Assembly: GCA_023262335.1 (NCBI GenBank) | Contig: JALRBE010000018.1 | Span: forward strand, 1 to 21,755 | Origin: Candidatus Saccharimonadia bacterium | Lineage (GTDB): Bacteria; Patescibacteriota; Saccharimonadia; Saccharimonadales; Saccharimonadaceae | Direction of reading: 5' to 3' | Length of the DNA stretch: 21,755 nucleotides | In this document: one piece after another, positions 14,488-20,131 of the stretch | Numbering within the stretch: position 1 is the first letter of the stretch | How the letters are laid out: every line of letters starts with the position of its first letter | The notes under the pieces: model-generated | Database searches by the model: none | What the model was told of the DNA's origin: nothing | The model's input: the letters and a program-made list of their open reading frames with translations, nothing else | Translations under genes and position numbers: made by a program

Positions 14488-14865
14488 ATGAGCGACCTCC
14501 CTCCCCCATTCGATTCGTTTCGTCTAGAAGTAGAACCTGGCCATCATAAAGATTTCGGCCTGGCAAAAGACGACCCGTACCCGCTCCGGGGAGTCACTTA
14601 CCCAGTTGCCTATGGCGACATACTCGGCTTCACTGGCGAAGATGGCGCGGACCTTGACGTCTTCATCGGATCGGGCGAACTTTTAGGCTACATAAAGGTA
14701 TGGCGCGACGACACGCCCGACGGAGAACACAAGTTCTACGTGAACGTCACCGAGTCGGAAGAAGCTGACATTCTTAGCCAATTCGGCCCGGTCATAACCG
14801 AACAAGGCCGCTTCGCCTCATTCGAGGGACTCCTTGCCGCACTGGAACCATTCCGCAATCAATAA
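14488..14865 (+). CDS. Inorganic-pyrophosphatase-like protein (short, 125 residues)
   Basis: The region YPVAYGDILGFTGEDGADLDVFIG (residues 38-61) parallels the core of family I soluble inorganic pyrophosphatase, with its Tyr-Pro-Val-x-Tyr-Gly start and closely spaced metal-binding acids. A second part, LGYIKVWRDD then DGEHKFYVNV, parallels the later Asp/Asp-x-Lys catalytic strand. In the acidic box Asp52, Asp55 and Asp57 are present but the spacing is shifted compared with the usual DGDPxD, and the protein is shorter than the usual 160-200 residues. It may hydrolyse pyrophosphate, or be a family relative with another phosphoester substrate. It is a single gene with a leaderless start at 14488. 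Confidence 0.65.
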   Translation: MSDLPPPFDSFRLEVEPGHHKDFGLAKDDPYPLRGVTYPVAYGDILGFTGEDGADLDVFIGSGELLGYIKVWRDDTPDGEHKFYVNVTESEEADILSQFGPVITEQGRFASFEGLLAALEPFRNQ

Positions 14866-14920
14866 TCCGCACGACGCGTGTCGCACGGACTACTTATATT
14901 GCATACTTATATAATTGTTG

Positions 14921-14926
14921 TATACT
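14921..14926 (+). promoter_or_regulatory. -10 box of the 114-residue gene
   Basis: TATACT lies 12 bases before the ATG at 14939, which leaves a leader of only about five bases. Confidence 0.45.
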
Positions 14927-14938
14927 ACACATACATTC

Positions 14939-15283
14939 ATGGCCACCCCCGAACAACCACTTCCACCCAGCGAGCCTCAGCCGTTAACCAACAGTGACTT
15001 GATCGCCATTGCCGAAGATTCGGCTCGCGACCAAGCAGGCAGTGGCCGCGGCGTCGATTTTCTTGCCAGCTTCACGTCGTTCCTGAACACGGGCATCCCG
15101 TACGAAAAGGCACTCGCCATGCTTGGCATCAACGCCGAAGAAGCATGGGCAAAGCTCGTCGAAATTCGCCAGCAGCAAACGGAATCGCTCAAACAGAACG
15201 TCGAAACGGCACGAGGGCTCGGCGACAGGGCGCTCAAAGCGATCGCGAGTCTCAACCCCCTGCGCGCACTCAAAAAAGACTGA
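14939..15283 (+). CDS. Protein of unknown function (114 residues)
   Basis: I do not recognise it. The ATG at 14939 is preferred over an in-frame TTG at 14915 because a TATACT box lies at 14921-14926. A proline-rich N-terminus (about 1-20) is followed by helices: LIAIAEDSARDQAG, a Phe-rich DFLASFTSFLNTG, then a long amphipathic, probably coiled-coil helix from about 65 to 105. No signal peptide or membrane segment. The TGA stop touches the TAA stop of the convergent membrane-protein gene with no base between them, and no terminator separates them. Confidence 0.7.
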   Translation: MATPEQPLPPSEPQPLTNSDLIAIAEDSARDQAGSGRGVDFLASFTSFLNTGIPYEKALAMLGINAEEAWAKLVEIRQQQTESLKQNVETARGLGDRALKAIASLNPLRALKKD

Positions 15284-15760
15284 TTATTCTTCGCTTTTCT
15301 TCGGCGTCTTCAGGGTCAGCAAATCAATCAGCGCGTACGCGATCGCGCCCGTGACGATCACGTCCCGATTCATGAGCAAAAGATCGTACGCGTCCTTGCT
15401 CGCCGCGTCGAGCGACAAGCCGCCACCGATGTATGGTAACGCGAGCGTCGTCGCCAACACCGAAAACGCCGCTGCGCCGATGATACGCTGCCATTTTTTG
15501 TGATAGGTCGGACCGCTGAAAAACAACAGGATTGCCGGCAACAATACCATGCATACCGCGACGACGCTCGCGAGCGGCGGCGCCAGCAAGCGTATGCCCG
15601 TGACATCGCGGATGAACGGCGTGACGTCGGCGGCCCACATTGCCGACAACACCGAACCCGCGCACAGGGCCAAGCCCAGCACACCAAAACGACGCTTGGT
15701 AAAATACGCCGCAAGGAACAGCGACGCGACGATGATAAGAATGACAGTAATGATATTCAT
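15284..15760 (-). CDS. Small multi-pass membrane protein of unknown function
   Basis: 158 residues with about four to five hydrophobic segments (roughly 1-20, 25-45, 65-85, 98-118 and 133-150) and a charged C-terminal tail (TPKKSEE). Size and topology are reminiscent of CvpA-type proteins, but I see no diagnostic motif. The ATG at 15760 is one base after the pilin-gene stop (TAG-C-ATG) and is served by GGAGGGG lying inside the pilin's last codons, so it is translationally coupled. An in-frame ATG at 15775 with a TATACT box 7 bases upstream offers a possible internal leaderless start. Last gene of the long operon. Confidence 0.75.
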   Translation of the reverse strand: MNIITVILIIVASLFLAAYFTKRRFGVLGLALCAGSVLSAMWAADVTPFIRDVTGIRLLAPPLASVVAVCMVLLPAILLFFSGPTYHKKWQRIIGAAAFSVLATTLALPYIGGGLSLDAASKDAYDLLLMNRDVIVTGAIAYALIDLLTLKTPKKSEE

Positions 15761-15761
15761 G

Positions 15762-16373
15762 CTAGTCCCCTCCATGACAAATAGTATACGTTGGCACAAT
15801 CGCCGTCGATGCCCAATGCCAGTCCCGTAGCGCGCCGGCATACGCGTTCTTGCAGTGACCGACCAAATTGCCTACCTCGTAGGCGTCATCATGGAACCCG
15901 CCGTCGTTTTGGCCGCCGCTGCCCTCGAGATAAATCATCAGGCCGTACATTTTATGGCTGCTCCCCGGTCCCGGTGGCGACGTATAGTAATAGTTCCTCC
16001 CTACCGAGTCGGGTGCCGCCGTCGACAATGACAACGGGTCGATTCTCATATACGGCGCAAGCGCGGTTGCAAGTTCCTGGTTGCGGTCGCAGTGCCCATG
16101 ATTCACGGTTTGCGTCCCGCAGACACTTTCGAACCCATGCGCGTCTTGTATGGGCGGGTAGCGGTTGTTCGCCAAGAAATACCGCTCAAGCGCTTTTTCG
16201 ATCGCTTTTACTTTTGAAACGCGAGCACCGTCCCGGGCGCTGCGGGTCACGCCGTTAAACGCGACGATAACGATAGCCGCCAATATGCCGATGACCACGA
16301 TGACAATAAGCAGTTCGACGATGGTAAACCCGCCGTTCGCTTTGTTTGTCTGGTCGGTAGTAAGACCCATCAT
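15762..16373 (-). CDS. Type IV pilin-like protein (class III signal)
   Basis: 203 residues with a clear prepilin N-terminus: a short polar leader ending in Gly15, then FTIVELLIVIVVIGILAAIV with Phe at +1 and Glu at +5, the pattern cut and N-methylated by prepilin peptidase. The pseudopilin-like ARVSKVKAIEKALERYFL helix continues the stalk. The globular part (about 80-203) has four Cys (CGTQTVNHGHC, VGHCKNAYAG, TICHGG) that may pair, and a Tyr/Pro/Gly-rich loop. No other pilus assembly gene is in the window, so it may be a minor pilin assembled by machinery encoded elsewhere. Two ATGs lie in tandem (16373 and 16370). It follows the DUF192 gene by 21 bases. Confidence 0.9.
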   Translation of the reverse strand: MMGLTTDQTNKANGGFTIVELLIVIVVIGILAAIVIVAFNGVTRSARDGARVSKVKAIEKALERYFLANNRYPPIQDAHGFESVCGTQTVNHGHCDRNQELATALAPYMRIDPLSLSTAAPDSVGRNYYYTSPPGPGSSHKMYGLMIYLEGSGGQNDGGFHDDAYEVGNLVGHCKNAYAGALRDWHWASTAIVPTYTICHGGD

Positions 16374-16394
16374 GATGCCGCTTGCCCCTGTGAA

Positions 16395-16844
16395 TTAACT
16401 GTCGCTGGCGAACGTGGCGCTCATACCTTTCGCTAGCCCTGCGGCTTTTATTGTACCACTCGGCAGTTCGATTACATAGCGACTGTCGCTGGCCGGCTCG
16501 AACGTGGTTTCGGGGTAACTGTCAGGGCGGGCGTCATGAACGAGGTGCACGATTTTTTTGTCGGCGTCGAGCCAGAGTATGTCGATCGCGTAGCGCATGT
16601 CTTTCATCCATATGCCCCATTTGGCGTCGCTTGGGAATACGAACAGCATGGCGCTTCCATCCGGCAGGCGCTCGGTACTCGACAGCCCCTTCTGGCGTTC
16701 GGCTTCGGTCCGCGCGATCGTCACGGCGAATTCGCTGCCACCGATTTTCACGGTCGGGCCAGCGCTTTGACCATGCCAAATAAACAACGTAGCACTGGCT
16801 ATGATTGCCAGTGCTACGAGCTAAAGCGCCCACCATTTGCGCAT
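16395..16844 (-). CDS. DUF192 protein with an in-frame amber codon in its membrane anchor
   Basis: The exported domain is a clear DUF192: ARTEAERQKGLSSTERLP, GSAMLFVFPSD, WGIWMKDMRYAIDILWLD, SYPETTFEP and RYVIELPSGT. Reading upstream in the same frame gives ATG at 16844 with an AAGGT ribosome-binding site, MRKWWAL, then TAG (16823-16821), then LVALAIIASATLFIW, a perfect continuation of a signal anchor. The gene should therefore be 149 residues with the amber read as an amino acid or mutated. Without it, translation could restart at CTG (16811) or TTG (16787), giving 130 residues from the latter and a truncated or missing anchor. The gene lies 7 bases after the rimK stop. Function of DUF192 proteins is unknown. 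Confidence 0.85.
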
Positions 16845-16851
16845 GGTGACC

Positions 16852-17757
16852 TTACGCCCCTACTTTGTCTTTCTTGTTGCGCCGCTTGGCGTTCTGTTCG
16901 ACGTATTCGATGATCTTCGTTGCCACGTCGCGTTTGGTTATGAGTTCGGGCGTCTTCAGGCTGGCGCTGGAATTCACTTCGAGCACTAGCGGGCCGCGGC
17001 TGCTGCGCATCATGTCCACGCCGCAGATCGGCAGCCCCATGGCGCGCGCCGCTTTTATTGCCGTCTTCTTTTCCTCTTCGGTCAGCTTGACGGCCGCGCC
17101 TTCGCCGCCCTGGTGCGTGTTGCTACGGAAGTCGCCATCGAGGCTTTGGCGCTTGACGCTCGCGACCACGCGGCCGCCAACTACCAGCGCACGGATATCT
17201 TCGCCAGCGGATTCCTTGACGAATTCCTGCACCAAAAAGTTCACGCCTTCCACGTAAAAGGCCTGCATCACGGCCTTGGCCGCTTTCGGCGTTTCGGCAA
17301 GCACAACTCCATTGCCGTGCGTGCCGCGTGCCACCTTGATGATCAGCGGCGTGCCACCGGCAAGTTCGACCACGTCTTCGAAGTTCGCGGTCTCGCGGGC
17401 AAACACCGTTTTGGGAATGCCTACCCCGGCCTTCGCCATGATCTGGTACGCGCGCAGCTTGTCGCGCGAGCGGTTGATGGCGATCGAGCTGGCGGTCGTG
17501 TACGCGCCCTGGTTTTCGAACTGGCGCACGATAGCCGTGCCGTACTTGGTGTAGCTTTGGGCGATACGCGGGATAATCGCGTCGAAATGATCGAGCGAGC
17601 GGCCTTTGTAGCGCACGACCGGTTGGTCCTTTTCGATCGATACGTAGCATTTGGCGTAATTGATAACCTCGACGTCATGGCCGCGGGCGCGGGCGACTTC
17701 TTTGAGGCGCTTGGTCGTGTAGTTGGCGCCGCCTTTCGACAGTATGGCGATTCTCAT
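16852..17757 (-). CDS. rimK: RimK-type ATP-grasp amino-acid ligase
   Basis: ATP-grasp ligase that adds amino acids (glutamate in E. coli, on the C-terminus of ribosomal protein S6) through an acyl-phosphate. At 301 residues it matches full-length RimK: MRIAILSKGGANYTTKRL (N-terminal domain), LIIKVARGTHGNGVVLAE with the ATP-binding Lys (about 140-158), the RimK signature GEDIRALVVGGRVVASVKRQ (about 188-207) with FRSNTHQGGE, and the metal-binding GVDMMRSSRGPLVLEVNSSAS (about 245-265). The start follows the protease stop by two bases; a GGAGG ribosome-binding site lies in the end of the protease gene. Neighbours suggest it works with the Mur-type ligase and protease rather than, or as well as, on S6. 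Substrate is not certain. Confidence 0.93.
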   Translation of the reverse strand: MRIAILSKGGANYTTKRLKEVARARGHDVEVINYAKCYVSIEKDQPVVRYKGRSLDHFDAIIPRIAQSYTKYGTAIVRQFENQGAYTTASSIAINRSRDKLRAYQIMAKAGVGIPKTVFARETANFEDVVELAGGTPLIIKVARGTHGNGVVLAETPKAAKAVMQAFYVEGVNFLVQEFVKESAGEDIRALVVGGRVVASVKRQSLDGDFRSNTHQGGEGAAVKLTEEEKKTAIKAARAMGLPICGVDMMRSSRGPLVLEVNSSASLKTPELITKRDVATKIIEYVEQNAKRRNKKDKVGA

Positions 17758-17759
17758 GG

Positions 17760-18245
17760 TTAGTTGCCTCCTTTCAAGGTTTCAAGTTCTCTTTTCAGCT
17801 TGCCTGCGCGCTCCTTTTCGGCTTCGCGTAGCGGCGAACCCTTGGACACGTCAACCAGGAATTTCTTGGCAAGCAGCGACCGTCCAATCAATATCGGATA
17901 GAGCTTTTGCGATCTGTCCGAAAGCGTGAACGTGCCATTGATCACCCGCTTCTTCAGCCGGATACGGAGCTTTACTTTATAGCGTATCTCGCGGTGGCCA
18001 AACGAACTGGCCACGCGTGTCATGGCATATTCGTCGCTGGCGAACACATGCCGCTCGCCAGTATAAAATTCGCTGCCTTCGCCGAAGAATACCACTTGCA
18101 GCTTGCCGTCCCTCTCCTCAGCGGCATGCGCCCAAATGGACGACGCGTCGGCGCCGGTGTCGACTTTGACTGGCACGCGCTTCGCGCCGAGGTCCAACAA
18201 GTCGGCTTTTTCCGCCCGACCAATAACCGTCAGCTCCTGCGTCAT
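17760..18245 (-). CDS. RimB-type retropepsin-like protease (PF05618 family)
   Basis: 161-residue member of the family annotated as 'ATP-dependent zinc protease' or 'RimK/LysX family', now viewed as retropepsin-like aspartic proteases; in Pseudomonas the rimB member lies with rimK and trims S6 tails. The active-site loop VDTGADASSIWA (about 28-39) holds the catalytic Asp-Thr-Gly. RYKVKLRIRLKKRVINGTF and YPILIGRSLLAKKFLVDVS (about 115-133) complete the single-domain fold, which must dimerise for catalysis. The charged C-terminus may be coiled. It starts with a 4-base ATGA overlap of the Mur-ligase stop, so synthesis of the three enzymes is coupled. It probably removes what the ligases add, but this is inference. 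Confidence 0.88.
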   Translation of the reverse strand: MTQELTVIGRAEKADLLDLGAKRVPVKVDTGADASSIWAHAAEERDGKLQVVFFGEGSEFYTGERHVFASDEYAMTRVASSFGHREIRYKVKLRIRLKKRVINGTFTLSDRSQKLYPILIGRSLLAKKFLVDVSKGSPLREAEKERAGKLKRELETLKGGN

Positions 18246-19519
18246 ACGAAGTCCGCCTTGAACTTTTCTTGGATGAACTCGATCGAGCGTTTGATGTCGT
18301 CGTTCACTATGACCACCACCACGTCACCAGGCCTCGCAATCTCAGCCGCCCGTGCGATCGCTTCGTCCTCGCGCAGGATACGCTCGACGTTGGGGTTGAT
18401 TTCTTTTATTGCGCCTGCGAATATCTCGGATGTCCTGCCGACGATCTGCGGAAAGATATTGGCGTCTTTCGCCTGCCTAAAGTGGCCGTCGATTTTGTCG
18501 TACACCACGAAGGAGTCGTAGTATGGCGCGATGACGCGGCCGGTTTCGCGCATAAGGTCGTCGCTGCGATCATGCGCCAAGCGAACGACGCCGATGACTT
18601 TGCCGTTTTCCTTTACCTTCGTACGAGCAAGTTCGCCGACCATGCCGAGCGAAACTTTCTCGTGGGCATAATCAGCCAGCACGGTAACGCCAGCTTCGTT
18701 CCTAAGCAGTGTCAACCTGCCGCCGTAGCGGTCAAGCCTCACGGATTCGACAGCGTCGCGGAATCCTGTGGGCAATTCGCCGCCATAATACGCGTACAGC
18801 GCGCCCACGGCGCTGATCATGTTCCACACCGAAGGCACGAAAACGCCGTCGAACGTCCACGGTATGTTTTTCAAGTCCACAAGCACGGTGTCGGATTCGC
18901 GCGTACGGAGCACGATATTGCGGTCGGTATCAACGGTCAGCGCGACACCGCCTGCGTTCAGGTGACGTTCAAGGTCGAAATGCTCGAACGTCAAACCGCA
19001 GGGAATGAGATTGACCGGCTCGTGATATTCAGGAATGACTTCAAGCGTCTTCGTGACCAATTCGTCATCCGCGTTGAACACCGCGTAGCCGTCGCGTTTG
19101 ATCTTGGAAAAGATAAAGCTCTTCGCCTTGGCGATATCTTCCTTGTTATTGATACGCGACGACGACCCGATGTGATCCTCGAAGACGTTCAAAAAGACGC
19201 CGACGTCATGGTACGCATAACTCATGCCACGCACGGAACTGCTACCGAGCGAGCACTCGAGCACTGCGACACCGTTGTCGACAAGTTCGGGATGGGCAAA
19301 GAATTCCCACAAATAGCGACCCGGTGCGACACTCGGGACCAATCGCCAGTAACGCTTGGAGTCCTCGAGCGTGCTACGGCGCTCCCCGTTAATGAAGTGC
19401 CCAGTGGTGTCCACCTTGAGGACGTCGCGGCCAAGTTTTTGCAATACGTCAGCAATGACGGCGACGGTCGTCGTTTTGCCTTTGGTACCCGTAACTGAAA
19501 TAATGGGGACTGCGCTCAT
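18242..19519 (-). CDS. Stand-alone Mur ligase resembling the Mur domain of cyanophycin synthetase
   Basis: A 425-residue ATP-dependent amide-bond ligase. The P-loop VTGTKGKTTTVAVIADVL (residues 8-25), ECSLGSSSVRGM (about 88-99), DVGVFLNVFEDHIGSS (about 105-120) and DGYAVFNADDELV (about 142-154) follow the order and wording of the C-terminal Mur domain of cyanophycin synthetase (there LETARGG, DVGVVTNI, DGYAVLNADD). A third domain has VTVLADYAHEKVSLGM (about 276-291) and RLAHDRSDDLMRETG. It differs from MurC-F, which have other specificity loops and lie in the dcw cluster, and could alternatively be a CapB/PgsB-like polyglutamate ligase. ATG at 19519 has a strong AAGGAG site; the stop overlaps the protease start. 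Confidence 0.85.
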   Translation of the reverse strand: MSAVPIISVTGTKGKTTTVAVIADVLQKLGRDVLKVDTTGHFINGERRSTLEDSKRYWRLVPSVAPGRYLWEFFAHPELVDNGVAVLECSLGSSSVRGMSYAYHDVGVFLNVFEDHIGSSSRINNKEDIAKAKSFIFSKIKRDGYAVFNADDELVTKTLEVIPEYHEPVNLIPCGLTFEHFDLERHLNAGGVALTVDTDRNIVLRTRESDTVLVDLKNIPWTFDGVFVPSVWNMISAVGALYAYYGGELPTGFRDAVESVRLDRYGGRLTLLRNEAGVTVLADYAHEKVSLGMVGELARTKVKENGKVIGVVRLAHDRSDDLMRETGRVIAPYYDSFVVYDKIDGHFRQAKDANIFPQIVGRTSEIFAGAIKEINPNVERILREDEAIARAAEIARPGDVVVVIVNDDIKRSIEFIQEKFKADFV

Positions 19520-19530
19520 GGTTACTCTCC

Positions 19531-19593
19531 TTAACTTACCGTACTACGGGAGATTTTAGTAGCCGTTTTCTTGAAGTCATCGTGGTGGCTCAT
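19531..19593 (-). CDS. Leaderless 20-codon ORF before the Mur-ligase operon
   Basis: An ATG at 19593 lies 7 bases after a TATAAT box and opens a 20-residue frame, MSHHDDFKKTATKISRSTVS, ending in TAA at 19531-19533. The stop adjoins the AAGGAG ribosome-binding site of the Mur-ligase gene, whose ATG comes 11 bases after the stop. Every other transcript-initial -10 box in the window at this distance serves a real start codon, so this frame is probably translated. It could be a small polar protein, or a leader whose translation controls the operon. No attenuator hairpin is evident. Confidence 0.4.
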   Translation of the reverse strand: MSHHDDFKKTATKISRSTVS

Positions 19594-19600
19594 ACTTTAT

Positions 19601-19630
19601 ATTATAACATAAGTGTTATAAAAAAGTCAA
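19601..19630 (-). promoter_or_regulatory. Promoter of the Mur ligase-RimK operon
   Basis: TTGACT (19625-19630), an 18-base spacer and TATAAT (19601-19606) on the minus strand. All genes down to 15284 are spaced by 21 bases or less, so this promoter probably drives six genes. Confidence 0.75.
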
Positions 19631-19642
19631 TATGTATCAGGC

Positions 19643-20110
19643 CTACGACTGAGGCAGACGGCCCATATGCTCTTCGCGGAAGAAATAATCACGCGGCAGG
19701 CTGGCAAGCGCGCTGTACACCGACACCACGTTCAGCGCCGGCGACTGATGACGGAAGGGGTCGTAGTTATCCATGGTCACCACGTTCGACCAATCGGTGG
19801 ATCGCGACACCAAACGACCGTCTTCGAGCATCAGGACCTCATAGGATTGCACGTCGCCCGGCAAGCCGTACGCCGGCCATGTCAACAGGCTCCAAGCCGC
19901 GTATTCGTTTGCGCCACCGGTCATGTCGTTGAAATGCACCGGCACGTAATCCTCTTCGACGTTCTTCTTTTTGTTGATCGCCTCGACGACCTTCGCCGTG
20001 AGCGTTGGGAGTTCGCGCAGGCAAAAATTAATACGATTGTCGACCGCTTGCTCGTGCGTCGTCTGATAGGTCTGTTCGTTGTTTCGTAGTCTATCAAGTC
20101 GTGGTCCCAT
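19643..20110 (-). CDS. Protein of unknown function (155 residues) downstream of the TrbL/VirB6-like gene
   Basis: I do not recognise this protein. It is soluble, without signal or membrane segment. The N-terminal half is helical and charged (LRNNEQTYQTTHEQAVDNR, then LPTLTAKVVEAINKKKN). The C-terminal half has aromatic and acidic residues and a probable beta segment, YEVLMLEDGRLVSRS (about 90-104). The ATG at 20110 has an AAGGAG site 6 bases upstream and lies 21 bases after the stop of the secretion gene, so both are one transcription unit. By position it may be an accessory of the type IV secretion-like system, but nothing in the sequence proves it. Confidence 0.75.
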   Translation of the reverse strand: MGPRLDRLRNNEQTYQTTHEQAVDNRINFCLRELPTLTAKVVEAINKKKNVEEDYVPVHFNDMTGGANEYAAWSLLTWPAYGLPGDVQSYEVLMLEDGRLVSRSTDWSNVVTMDNYDPFRHQSPALNVVSVYSALASLPRDYFFREEHMGRLPQS

Positions 20111-20131
20111 ATGCTTCTCCTTATTACGTTA

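Noticed and set aside
15775..15841. Longer N-terminus for the small membrane protein (from 15841)
   Set aside because: That reading lies inside the pilin coding sequence in another frame; the ATG at 15760 with GGAGGGG and a TAG-C-ATG junction is a better start.
16534..16836. Alternative frame reading MVGALARSTGNHSQ upstream of DUF192, suggesting a frameshift
   Set aside because: The DUF192 frame itself continues upstream as a perfect hydrophobic anchor, so a single amber codon explains the data better than a frameshift.
18269..19498. Long plus-strand open frame (409 codons) opposite the Mur ligase
   Set aside because: Antisense shadow of a gene with strong Mur motifs; no ribosome-binding site or recognisable motif.
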